Source: Mesostigma viride
Taxonomy: Eukaryota > Streptophyta > Mesostigmatophyceae > Mesostigmatales > Mesostigmataceae
Assembly: GCA_009746045.1 (NCBI GenBank)
Contig: RPFO01000380.1
Location: forward strand, 1,929,899-1,993,898
Length of the DNA: 64,000 nucleotides
Reading direction: 5' to 3'
The notes beneath the pieces are model-generated. The model saw only the letters and a program-made list of their open reading frames with translations, ran no database searches and was not told the origin of the DNA. The position numbers were made by a program, and so were the translations under genes. This document shows, one piece after another, positions 24,056 to 34,900 of the stretch (positions are counted from its first letter, which is position 1; every line of letters starts with the position of its first letter).

Positions 24056-24520
24056 TGAGACAACCAGCGTAGGCCACAACCTGAATGATCATGCACAAAG
24101 AAAATAAGTTGCTTGAAAGTGTGGAACTTTAGCCAGGCTTGCAGGTTCATGAATGCTTGTCAAAGTTCGAGCTTTGATCATTAAAAAACAAATTGAAAGT
24201 CAAACAGATGGACAGATGCCTGCTAGCTAAGGGCCCTGGAACTAATCAAGACGATCGGATGAAAGGAGTCTTTTACCCTCCGCCTCGTCGCAGGGGTCCA
24301 AATAGAAACAAACCCTATACTAGTTAACCAGCTGTGATATAAGAATAACCGGCACATCCACGCTGGCATCGTACGTTGCGTACATCTAGGTAACCTGAGA
24401 ATGGTAACTATCTGCAAAGACAATCTTGTCAAGGTGGGCCTGATGGCCCGATGCTATCGTACGGATGGACATCCCTACTACCTCAAGCCTGTGCGCTGGT
24501 TGTCTAATTATAGCAACCGT

Positions 24521-27500
24521 CTACGCAGGTGCCCACAGGAACCCCTGGTCCCCGAGCATGTGCGCGAGCTGCTCATTGAACGGCCGATAAAACCGCTCCA
24601 ACATCTCCCGCGTCTCCGGCAGCATGGGCCCTGATGCACCCGTCCCCCCCTTGTTGTTCGTCTCCCGCGTGTTCTTGGTCTTCATCTCGAGTATCTTGCC
24701 CCACTCGGCCTCGCTCGGCTCCCGCATCCCCAAAAAGTCCATCACGCGCACGAGCTCAGCCTTCGTGTTCTTCGAGTAGTGCTCCATGCGCAGCACCAGC
24801 AGCTGCTCCCTGGGGAACACCTCCCACCACGCGGGAAGGTACACCGAGAACATGCCCTTGATGAGCTGCTGTGCGTTGAAGTAGTTCTGGTGCGCGCACG
24901 CCGCCGCCGTCTTGGTCTCCATGCAGCGGTTCATGAGGTCGACCTGCTTCGTGGCCACCGCGTGGAACTCCGTCGGGTTCGGGTTCGGGTTGGCCTTGTA
25001 GTTGTTGTAGTAGTAGTAGCTGCTGTAGATGCGGTCGACCGGGTTGCGGAAGATAGCGATCAGCTTCACGTCTGGCGTCGCGAGCCGCATGACCTCCGCC
25101 ACGTTCACGTGCTTGACGCGCTTGTTCCGGACCGCGACCCCGTTGTATGTGAGCGTGTTGCTGCTGGCGTCCCCGACAATCCCTACCATGGGCGCTTTCG
25201 CGATCCGCTCCGTCGAATACTTGTATAAATCAAAATACCACGTCACGCCCTGGTTGCCCTCATCCCACCAATGGGGGCCCTTGTTACGGCTCTCGTACAC
25301 ATCGGGGTGCAAACTCAGCCGGTGGTACAAATCCGTCGTACCGCACTTGGACACACCCAAGATATGGAAGTACGGCAAGCACAGAAGTGTGCCAGGTGTC
25401 GTGTATTTGCTGTCCGGCTTGGCATACCAGCAGGGGCTCTTGAACCCTGGGTCGTACTGGTCCGGTAGCTCATGGAAAAGCTCCGGGTCCACCCCCATGA
25501 GCTGGTCCACCGGAGGCATGCCGTCGTACACAATCTTATCCACACGCTCCTTTGTAGCCGCGTCCTTTGCCAGCTCGTCTGCGCCCCAAAACGACAGCGG
25601 CAACGGCGTGAGGTTCCAGTTGGTCGCCGCCGTGGCGCGGGGCCAGGTGGTGCCTGCCCCACCGCTCACCGCTAATGCCGTTGACTGCGCCGCAACCCCC
25701 TTTGTCGACGCACCCCCAGCAGTGCCAGCCGCTGGAATAACCTTGCGAGGCACCTCCCCAGCATCCGCGTTAACACCCTGGACCTGTCCCCGTGCCCCTG
25801 CCACCCGCGGCACCTTGGTTCCCCCTCCCGGCTGCTGGGTGGTCATCCCAACAGAACCGCTGGCATCCACGACCACTGGGACTGCCTCTACGCCAGCCTC
25901 TGGAATGGTGACATCTGCCGCACTCCCCTCCAACCCTGTGGGGCCGCCCGCCTGGCTGACGTCCGCCGCCGTCACATGGAACCCGTCGGATGAGGAGGAA
26001 TGGAGCCCATCGCCTCCTTGGGGGTAATCAGAAGGTTCCACGTAGCTGTCGGTGGTGGTCGGCGTGACGACGACAGTATCCGCCGGCTCCCACCCCTCCT
26101 TGCGCTTGACCACGGCCAACGCGTGCTGACTCCCTGCGCTTGCGAGAATCACCCGGTAGCCCTCCAACCCACGGGTGACCCGCGTGGGGACAGCCACCGT
26201 AGGGGTGTCGGGCGCCCCACCCCCCGTGCCTGTCTTGCCCAGCCCCGTCTGCCCGTGCGCCATGTTGTCCCCCCACGCGAACAGCTCCCCGTCCGCGGTC
26301 CACGCGAGCGAGAAGTACTCGCCCGCAGAGACGCCCACAACGAGCTTGTCCTTGATGCCCCCCTCCCACACGCGGCCAGGGACGCCCTCCTCCCCCTCCG
26401 ATACCCCTCGCCCGAGCACATCGCTGGAGGGGACCCCCCATGACCACACGGTGCCGTCCTCCGTCACCGCCAGCGTGAAGGACCGGCCGGTAGCCACGGA
26501 GACGACGACCTTGTTGGCAAGATCGCCCCCCACGGGGAGCGGAACGCGGGGGTTCCCGGTCCTCCCGAGCGCCAGCAGGGACCCCTCCTCGTCCATCTCA
26601 GCCGGCTCGCCGAACGCGTCCGCTCCCGAGAGCGCTGTGTACAGCCGGCCGTCGTCAGTGATGCACGCCCAGTGGGTGAACCCGGCCGCCAGCGCGACGA
26701 CCTTCTTCCCCTCGAGCGCGCCGCCGATGTGCCGCGCGACCGACGGGTTGGTCTTCCCGTTGTAATAGTTCAACCCCCACGTGAACAGCTTGCCGCTGTC
26801 GGTGGCCGCGAGGCTGAAGCTGGGCCCCGCGGCGACCAGAATCACTTTGTGCTCGAGCATGTCGTAGCGGACGCGCTCGGCAGGGAAGGAGGCAGCGTCC
26901 TTAGGGGGGTCGTCAGCGCGCAGGCCCAGCTGGCCGTGGCTGTTGCTCCCCCACGTGTGCACCTCGCCGGAGAACGTGGCGGCGATGCTGTGGTGGAGGC
27001 CGGCCGCGACAGAGAGCACGCGGCGCGCTGGCAGCTGTCCGCTGTCGACAGGTGTCGGCTCCCTGAGCTGCGCCGCGTGGCCGTCCTCTGTCACCGCGTT
27101 GAACACGGAGGAGACCCCGAGGCGGCCCAGGTGCTGCTCGCCGAACGCAAAGATGCGGCCATCGCCGGAGAGGACGAGGGAGTGCTGGTGCGCGGACGCG
27201 CTGACCACGCCGACGTCCACGAGCGCGTCCGTCGTGAGGGGCCCAGGGACCGCCTGCGCGTCAAAGTCGTCGCGCATGCGGCCCACGCGCGGGCCGAGGC
27301 CCAGCCCCCACGAGAACAGCGTCTGGCCCTCCCCGGCAGACTTGGACGGCGGGATGATGACATCGTGCGCGTGCGTGATGACGGCCTGGCCCGGCGAGAA
27401 GTACATGTGGCGCAGCTTGCGTTTGGGGCGGATGTCAGAATCATCGCCCAGGGAGAGGAAGGCGGTGGACGAGCCCGAGGAGGAGAGATCGCTCAGGGCG

Positions 27501-27904
27501 ACCATCCTGGACGACCCGGCGTCGTCGTTGCTGGCGTCGTCGTCGGACTGGTCGTCCGATTGATCGTCCGAGTCGCCGACGTCCTCGAGTTCTTCTTCCT
27601 CCGCGGCCAGTTCCTCCGTGGCCTTGATCGCGGCGGTGAACTTGGCGGGTGAGATGACCGCGCGTGCGGGAGTGGCCGCGGCGGGCGCTTGGTGTAGAGA
27701 GGGCGAGCTCACCGCGGTGTAGTGCGCACCCCCGAGGGTTATCGTGAGGGTGATGATGACGGCGACGATGAGTAAAACGAACCGGTAAATGCCATGCTGG
27801 CGAGACAATTTCGGCTTCCCGAAAGCGAAAGCCGGGGCCGGGTTCCTGACGCCTGCTGCCTTGCGCCTCCACTCCTCGACATCCTGGAAATTAGCGGTCC
27901 TCAT
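24521..27904 (-). CDS. type II membrane RCC1-repeat/sulfotransferase fusion
   Basis: This is a single-exon protein of 1127 residues. A short cytoplasmic tail is followed by one hydrophobic segment at about 42-58 (RFVLLIVAVIITLTITLGG), giving a Golgi-type II topology. An acidic stem follows (about 97-128). About 195-600 holds RCC1-like blades (LFSWGLGLGPRVG, FAFGEQHLGRLG, VHTWGSNSHGQLGL, LFTWGLNYY, LFAWGDNMAHGQTGLG). After a linker, about 845-1120 is a PAPS-dependent carbohydrate sulfotransferase. Its 5'-phosphosulfate loop is FHILGVSKCGTTDLYHRL, its 3'-phosphate motif IAIFRNPVDRIYSSY, and its family features HWWDEG and LRMEHYSKNT resemble CHST15-like enzymes. It probably sulfates a polysaccharide in the Golgi. 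The acceptor is unknown, and so is the role of luminal RCC1 blades. It is divergent with the gene at 28975. Confidence 0.88.
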   Translation of the reverse strand: MRTANFQDVEEWRRKAAGVRNPAPAFAFGKPKLSRQHGIYRFVLLIVAVIITLTITLGGAHYTAVSSPSLHQAPAAATPARAVISPAKFTAAIKATEELAAEEEELEDVGDSDDQSDDQSDDDASNDDAGSSRMVALSDLSSSGSSTAFLSLGDDSDIRPKRKLRHMYFSPGQAVITHAHDVIIPPSKSAGEGQTLFSWGLGLGPRVGRMRDDFDAQAVPGPLTTDALVDVGVVSASAHQHSLVLSGDGRIFAFGEQHLGRLGVSSVFNAVTEDGHAAQLREPTPVDSGQLPARRVLSVAAGLHHSIAATFSGEVHTWGSNSHGQLGLRADDPPKDAASFPAERVRYDMLEHKVILVAAGPSFSLAATDSGKLFTWGLNYYNGKTNPSVARHIGGALEGKKVVALAAGFTHWACITDDGRLYTALSGADAFGEPAEMDEEGSLLALGRTGNPRVPLPVGGDLANKVVVSVATGRSFTLAVTEDGTVWSWGVPSSDVLGRGVSEGEEGVPGRVWEGGIKDKLVVGVSAGEYFSLAWTADGELFAWGDNMAHGQTGLGKTGTGGGAPDTPTVAVPTRVTRGLEGYRVILASAGSQHALAVVKRKEGWEPADTVVVTPTTTDSYVEPSDYPQGGDGLHSSSSDGFHVTAADVSQAGGPTGLEGSAADVTIPEAGVEAVPVVVDASGSVGMTTQQPGGGTKVPRVAGARGQVQGVNADAGEVPRKVIPAAGTAGGASTKGVAAQSTALAVSGGAGTTWPRATAATNWNLTPLPLSFWGADELAKDAATKERVDKIVYDGMPPVDQLMGVDPELFHELPDQYDPGFKSPCWYAKPDSKYTTPGTLLCLPYFHILGVSKCGTTDLYHRLSLHPDVYESRNKGPHWWDEGNQGVTWYFDLYKYSTERIAKAPMVGIVGDASSNTLTYNGVAVRNKRVKHVNVAEVMRLATPDVKLIAIFRNPVDRIYSSYYYYNNYKANPNPNPTEFHAVATKQVDLMNRCMETKTAAACAHQNYFNAQQLIKGMFSVYLPAWWEVFPREQLLVLRMEHYSKNTKAELVRVMDFLGMREPSEAEWGKILEMKTKNTRETNNKGGTGASGPMLPETREMLERFYRPFNEQLAHMLGDQGFLWAPA

Positions 27905-28974
27905 GGCGATCTTATAATCTGAGTACTAGGTCTTGTGCAACAGCATCCATCATCCGCTAATTCCCCGTGCCAGATAGGCTGTAGGGCAACCCATAAAGCC
28001 TCATGCAGCCTGACACCTAAAAAATGTCACGAAGGCTGAGAAGTCTCTGACGTGATGTCAAATATTACCGCTAATAAGTCGTGTTGCGAGGAAATCGTCT
28101 TGCACCTCTACCCACTCGTGGTATGCTCACTAAGCGCCATGCAACCATGCGCTAGTACCGCTCACTAGCCCACGCTGATGCTGCATAAGCGCGATCGGAA
28201 AATGCCGCAAATCAACGACACACCCTTTTCTTGTCGAGTCCAGGACCCTATTACTCTTGCCAATCGCCCTGGCTCTACACGAGCGATGCGTGTCTCACAT
28301 GCCTCTCTGGCTCCATCATCAACCCGGTCAACGTAAGTAGGGACGCGAAGGTGCAAGTTGCCGACTTGCAACGTGGTGGATGCGCGTGCGCCATGCGCCC
28401 AATACATAATGCCCCATGCCATGTTTGCGGGCCGTTGCAGGCAGATCAAGGAAATACTCTGCTGTCGCCTGCCGTGACTGTACCTGGGTGCGCTGTGAAT
28501 GATGGCGTCCGGGCTGCGAGGGTCCTCTGGGTGCTTTGCGTCGGGTTTTGCTGACAGATTGCACGAGCGCGCGCATTCAACCGTGACGGACAGAGGTGCA
28601 GATCCACGCCCAAACAATACCCGCGTTTATCAGGTGCAGCCTTCTGCAGCGCGCTCGGCGTGCCAGCCAAGTACATAGCAGCGTGGAAGCAGCCCTGCGC
28701 CCGTCATGGCTCATGCCGAACTGACGCAATTCCGAAGGGGATGGCCGGCTGCGGCTGCTCGTCACGGTGCCCTTTCGCGTGCGGGTGGCGCGAGCTGGCT
28801 TGAGCGCACGCGGGCAGCCGCAATTCGATTATAGATGGGAAAGTGTTACGAGTCGGCTGCGTCGACGTCACTCGGGCCGTAACGTGGCGTGCAGTCGCAA
28901 GCGAAGAGAAGTTAGGCGGTGTGTGGTCGGCCTGCGATTGTGGCGATTGTGATACAGTGCAGGGCTATAACACC
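27905..28974. promoter_or_regulatory. shared divergent promoter region
   Basis: A 1.07-kb gap separates the start codons of the minus-strand sulfotransferase gene and the plus-strand chromatin gene. No coding frame is convincing. It must carry both 5' regions unless undetected 5' non-coding exons exist. No TATA box or named motif was identified with confidence. Confidence 0.45.
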
Positions 28975-31900
28975 ATGATTGAGGATCGAGGTGACCAAAG
29001 GCATCTTATAGACATCGATCAGCAAATAGCATATTTCCAAGACGAAATTGCCCACGCTCGTAACAATGCCTACCAACGGGGAAAGCTACAGCAGCATATT
29101 CGCACGTTGGAGCAGGAAAAAGCACGCATCCTCTCTAGAAACTCGGCTCCTTCCCCACTTCCGGGACATATCCCCCCCACAAACGCAGCACTCACCGTCG
29201 TGGATACGGATGCGGCCTCCCCGCCCGCTTACAATTCTTCGGCCTCCTACCAAGACGACCTGCATGCTTATCAGCAAAACGAGCAAGTTGCCGCGGACAT
29301 CAAGGGTCGCCCTGTAAAACGCGTCCCTAAGTATGAGAAGCTCATTATCGGCGCGCTTTCGGCCCTCGCTGGCGGTCAGGCGTACGGAACGTACGACGAG
29401 ATCTGCGACCACGTCGAGGCCACGCCGAAAAAGCTGATGCTGCCCGATAATTTCCGCGACCTTGTCGGTCGCAGCCTCAAGCACCTGGTCATGTTCGGCG
29501 AGGTCCTGCAACAAGACCATCTGTACATGCTGCAAGGGTGTCCCTTGGGCAGCACGCCCTATACTGATGAGCTCAATGCAACCCTCTCGGTGACATCCTT
29601 CTCGGATGCCTTTGTAGATGATGCTAGCATGACCCCATTTCCCGCGGGTACCAAACCAGAAGGTACGGACATGCGGCCAGGTGCCACTTCCCTCCTCACA
29701 GGGGCTTGCGTGGGTCAGTTGACCCACCTAGCCAGCTGGTCTGAGCACCTTGCCGCGCTGACGACCCCACTCGACCCCACCGGTGGCTTTGCCAAGTCCT
29801 CATCCTTGCATGCCGTTCCTGAGGTCACTGTAACGCTCGGTGCCAGTGGTGCTAGTGGCCTATCCCTGCCCACCACGCTGGCCCAGGGGGGGTTAGCCCC
29901 CGTGGCGGGGCCATCATCCGCACCCCCTCCGGCGCCATCATCAGCATCGCCATCACAGGTATTGTCGTCAGCGCTGACTTACGTGCCACCATCATCGTCG
30001 CCGGCCCCAGGCGTCACCCAGATGTCCCTGCGCCGCAACCGCCGCCGCGCGTTCCTGGGCAAGCAGGCCCCGCTGCGGCTGCACCCGGGGCTGGACCCGG
30101 AGGAGTGCGGCGTGTGCGGCCTCGGTGACGGCTGCGAGGAGGACCCGCTCGTCTTCTGCGACGGCGAGGGCTGCGATGTGGCGGTCCACCAGCAGTGCTA
30201 CGCGATCGGGGACATGCCGGCAGGGGACTGGTTCTGTGACGCGTGCCAGGTGAGGGGGGCGGAGGTGGGGGATATATGTGCCGTGTGAGGATTGTGCAAC
30301 CGTGAGGGAGACGTGCGCCAGGTGAGGGGGGGATGGCGACCTCAAAAGTGCGGGTGGGAGCGGGGGGGGGGGGGGGGGGAGGTGCAGTGTTTTCACATGC
30401 CAGGATCAGCCATTGTTCGATCATGCATTCATCTATTGTCAAAAATTCATAAACCATACATCACCAAACCGCGTATTTGTTCATTCGCTCCTTCCTGCTG
30501 CACTTCATTTGCGCACTATCAGTGTGATGGCTCAAGGATTTTCTCTTTTTGGATAAAAGTAATGTTTAGTTGATGTGCGTTCATTCACCAACAACTCATC
30601 GTCCACCCCCAACTCCTTCCTCTGTGCTCTCGCGCGCTGGCCCCCAGGCACGGCTACGCCCGGATGCCAGCAACTGCTCCCTCTGCCCCGTGGCAGGTGG
30701 TGCCCTCAAGCAAGTCTACGCAGAGCCTTTGTATGCGGGTCCCACCGAGTGGGTGCACGTCGCCTGCAGCCTGTGGGTGCCCGAGGTGTACTACGCGGAC
30801 CCTGGGCGGCTGCAAGGCGCGCATCTTGAGGACGTGGATGTGGCACGCAAGACGCTAAAGTGCTGCGGGTGCCACAGAGAGGGCTACGAGGGGGTCATCC
30901 AGTGCTGCCTCGGCAAGGTGAGGCGATCGATTCATGTGATGGCTCATGGGTGGGTGGTAAGGATGCCAGTTCTTGTGAGGGGGTCATCCAGTGCTGCCGC
31001 GGCAAGGTGAGGCGATCGATTCATGTGATGGCTCATGGGTGGGTGGTAAGGATGCCAGTTCTTGTGAGGGGGTCATCCAGTGCTGCCTCAGCATGGTGAG
31101 ATGGGGGGTAGATTAGTGAGGGCTGATGAAAGGGTATGAGCCCTTTGGGGTATGACCCCAAGTTTAGTGAAAGGTTAGTTTAGTCTAGTGAGGGCTAATT
31201 AAAGGGTACTAACTCTTTAGGGTATATGCCTGAGGATGATGTTCAATGTTCCGCAATAGAGGGTCACTTAGCGCTACCAAGGCAAGGTCAGATGGTCGTT
31301 ATTAGTTCGGCAGGGGTGAACAAAAGATGCAACAAAGATTATGCGGTCTATGCAGCAGAAGGGCAACGACCTTGTATGGGACGGATTGATTACGAGTTGT
31401 TTCCATCCGGTAGTCACGGTGCATGTCCCAGTGACATGCTATACAGGACAGGCCCCCCTTTCCCTAGGCATTGGAAGATATGCTCGCCCCCTCATCTGAT
31501 CAGCTTCCCGTATCCCCACACATGTCCCTGGTCTACCCCTTTCCCCCTGTTGCACGCTCCCCCTCCTTCCCCCCTCCTCTACTGACTCATGCAAATTTGC
31601 CACCCCTCCTTACCACTGCACACTTCCTTGTCCTACTCTCTGGTCCCTTCATCTCTCCCCCCCACCCCCGCGCGCAGTGCACTGCTAGCTACCACGTGCT
31701 GTGCGCCCGCAACGCCAAGTGGCTGGTCACGTGCAAGGACACGGGGCAGCCGGTCTCGTTCTGCCAGGAGCACTCGGGGGTGAGTGTGCCCTGCAAGAGC
31801 CAATGTGCTTGCTTGTGGGCTTGTGGGCTGGTGGGCTGGTGGGCTGGTGGGCTGGTGGGCTGGTGGGCTGGTGGGCTGCTGGGCTGCTGGGCTGCTGGGC

Positions 31901-34900
31901 TGCTGGGCTGCTGGGCTGCTGGGCTGCTGGGCTGCTGGGCTGCTGGGCTGCTGGGCTGCTGGGCTGCTGGGCTGCTGGGCTGCTGGGCTGCTGGGCGGCT
32001 GGGCGGCTGGGCGGCTGGGCGGCTGGGCGGCTGGGCGGCTGGGCGGCTGGGCGGCTGGGCGGCTGGGCGGCTGGGCGGCTGGGCGGCTGGGCGGCTGGGC
32101 GGCTGGGCGGCTGGGCGGCTGGGCGGCTGGGCGGCTGGGCGGCTGGGCGGCTGGGCGGCTGGGCGGCTGGGCGGCTGGGCGGCTGGGCGGCTGGGCGGCT
32201 GGGCGGCTGGGCGGCTGGGCGGCTGGGCGGCTGGGCGGCTGGGCGGCTGGGCGGCTGGGCGGCTGGGCGGCTGGGCGGCTGGGCGGCTGGGCGGCTGGGC
32301 GGCTGGGCGGCTGGGCGGCTGGGCGGCTGGGCGGCTGGGCGGCTGGGCGGCTGGGCGGCTGGGCGGGTGGGCGGGTGGGCGGGTGGGCGGGTGGGCGGGT
32401 GGGCGGGTGGGCGGGTGGGCGGGTGGGCGGCTGGGCGGCTGGGCGGCTGGGCGGCTGGGCGGCTGGGCGGCTGGGCGGCTGGGCGGGTGGGCGGGTGGGC
32501 GGGTGGGCGGGTGGGCGGGTGGGCGGGTGGGCGGGTGGGCGGGTGGGCGGGTGGGCGGGTGGGCGGGTGGGCCGGTGGGCCGGTGGGCCGGTGGGCCGGT
32601 GGGCCGGTGGGCCGGTGGGCCGGTGGGCCGGTGGGCCGGTGGGCCGGTGGGCCGGTGGGCCGGTGGGCTGGTGGGCTGGTGGGCTGGTGGGCTGGTGGGC
32701 TTGTGGACTGGTGGGCTGGTGGGCTGTGTGTGTACATGGTAGTCCGTGTCTTTGCAGCGTTAGGAGTTTGGAGCTCTGCCCTGACCTCGCTGCCTTGGCT
32801 GTTGCTTCTGGCCATGCTAACGAAGTGGTGATCCCCCCAATCCCCTTTCCCTGACTGCATCCGGCCCCTATTGGCTTCGTCATGTACAGCCCCGCTTCAT
32901 CCAGAGCCGCAACAAGCTGCTCTACATCGGTGGCGTGCCCCCCGCGCTGCCCCCCGTGGACAATGCTGACGATGCCACGATGCCAGCACCACCGGTGGCT
33001 ACTAGCGAGCCACTGCCAGTGGCAACTACCAAAGTGCCACCAGCTCCACCGGGGGCAACCGCTGAAGTGGCAACCGCTGAAGTGCCACCACCGCCGGTGG
33101 CAAAAGAACTGCCACCAGCACCAATGACAGCCGTCGAGTTGCCACCAGGACCACCCGCAGCGGTGGCCGAGCAGCCACCAGCGCCACCAGCAGTGCCAGC
33201 TGTTGAGGCATCACCAGCATTCCCCATGTCGTCTGGCGAAATCCCGCCAGCATTATTGGTAGCAGCTTCAGAACTGCCACCAGCATCGCCGATGCCAGCT
33301 GCCAAATCGCCGGCAGCGCTGCCGTCGGAGTGCCCTCAACAGTTGGGTTGTGGACAGTCAGGCACTGACGAGGAACAACAAGACGTAGCATCTTCAGCTC
33401 AGGCTGCGTTGAGAGAGTGCATTCCCACCCATGCCCTGGGCAGGGGAAGGGAGCCCTCGGTCCCCCCCGGTGCAGCCACAATGCTGCAGGCCGGTCTGGC
33501 AGCCCCACCGCCCGTGGCCATTACTGACGCTCCCGCAGCAGCTACAGTGACCGGTGCTTCTAACCCTGGGCTTGACACAATCGGGCACCCGTCGACTGCA
33601 CTGACATCCGCACATGTGGCGGTCGATGCTGCCGTAGGCAGCGGCTCGCATCCTGTCACTTGGGTGGCAAGCGAGCAGATGCGGCCATCTGGCGGTGCTG
33701 GTGACCCGACGTCGTTGTCACCAATGTCCGCTGCCTCCTCGCTAGCATCTGGCCGCGCCACGGCTCCGCTCAACGTAACGTCCCTCGGCGCTAGCGATGC
33801 AGCCGGGGGTGGGCGCATGGCTCTGCGGCCAGATGGCCACCCATCCTGCCAGATGGCACCTGTCCTGCCAGATGGCGCCCATCCGGCTGGCCTCGCTGCC
33901 GGCCCTGCTGATGCCATGGTGGTGGAACCGGCGGAGGGGGGGGAGGCCGAGCAGGGGAAAAGGGCTGAGCAGGGGACGCGCGCCGAGCCGAATGGACAGA
34001 TGACTGCCAGCGACATCCCTGTGGGGCGCGCGCGCTTTCTCAAGAAGCATTGGGTAGGTGGCCTGTTCCTGTGTGGTTGCCCGCCCGTTGAAATCCATTC
34101 GTTCCCTGCTTTTCCCTCGTTTGCCTCAGATACTGGCTTCTTGTGTGTTTGTTTCCCACCAGCAAATTACCTGCTGCACCCCCCCAAAAAAAGAATAAAG
34201 AAAGGGCCAAGCACATGAGTGCTTTGCATTCATTAGGGCACCTTTTTACCGCCCGTCTTTGCATCGAGCCTCACCAATGCCACCTGACACTGTGCATGTC
34301 CTCCCGCACACACATCACAAACATGATGGCGTCATTCCAAACGCCTTCCTTACAGGAGCTGGTCAGCGCGCTGTTGCCCACCAAAGAGGGCGAGGCCTCC
34401 AACGAGTCCCTGTTGTCACGGCTGACAGATGATGTGGAACGTCATGGTGAGCCGGTGTTGTATATAGTGGTGGAGTGGTGGAGTGGTGGGGGGGCGGGGG
34501 GCGGGGGGGCGCGGGGGGGGGGGGGCGGGGGGGGGCGGGGGCGGGGGGCGGGGGGGCGGGGGGCGGGGGGGCGGGGGCGGGGGGCGGGGGGCGGGGGGCG
34601 GGGCGGGGGGGCGGGGGGGCGGGGGGGCGGGGGGGCGGAGGGGCGGAGTGGCAGAGGGGCGGAGGGGTGGAGGAGTGGAGTGTGGGTCTGTATATACATC
34701 ACTGCGTGGCGAGTGAGCGTGGCGTGCTGCACACATCACTGTGGACCGGGGGCACTGGGACTGAAGGCAACTGCCCAGGCATTCCCAGGCCGGCGACATT
34801 ATGAGGCCATATGACTCCGGTGTGATGTACTTTCATCCGTTTTCTTAACAACGCATTTGTGTTGGCGGAATCAAGACAGAACTATCGACTATCGTGCTCT

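Noticed and set aside
26028-27872. Long frames opposite and offset to the sulfotransferase gene, for example plus 26672-27652
   Set aside because: They are shadows of a GC-rich coding sequence. Only the minus-strand 1127-codon frame has domains.
31633-32883. Long open frames of about 360-420 codons on both strands through 31.5-32.9 kb
   Set aside because: They are translations of the 8-bp minisatellite, which lacks stops in most frames. The array lies in an intron of the PHD gene.
34416-34799. Pro/Arg-rich minus-strand frames
   Set aside because: Produced by the G-rich tract of intron 5; low complexity only.
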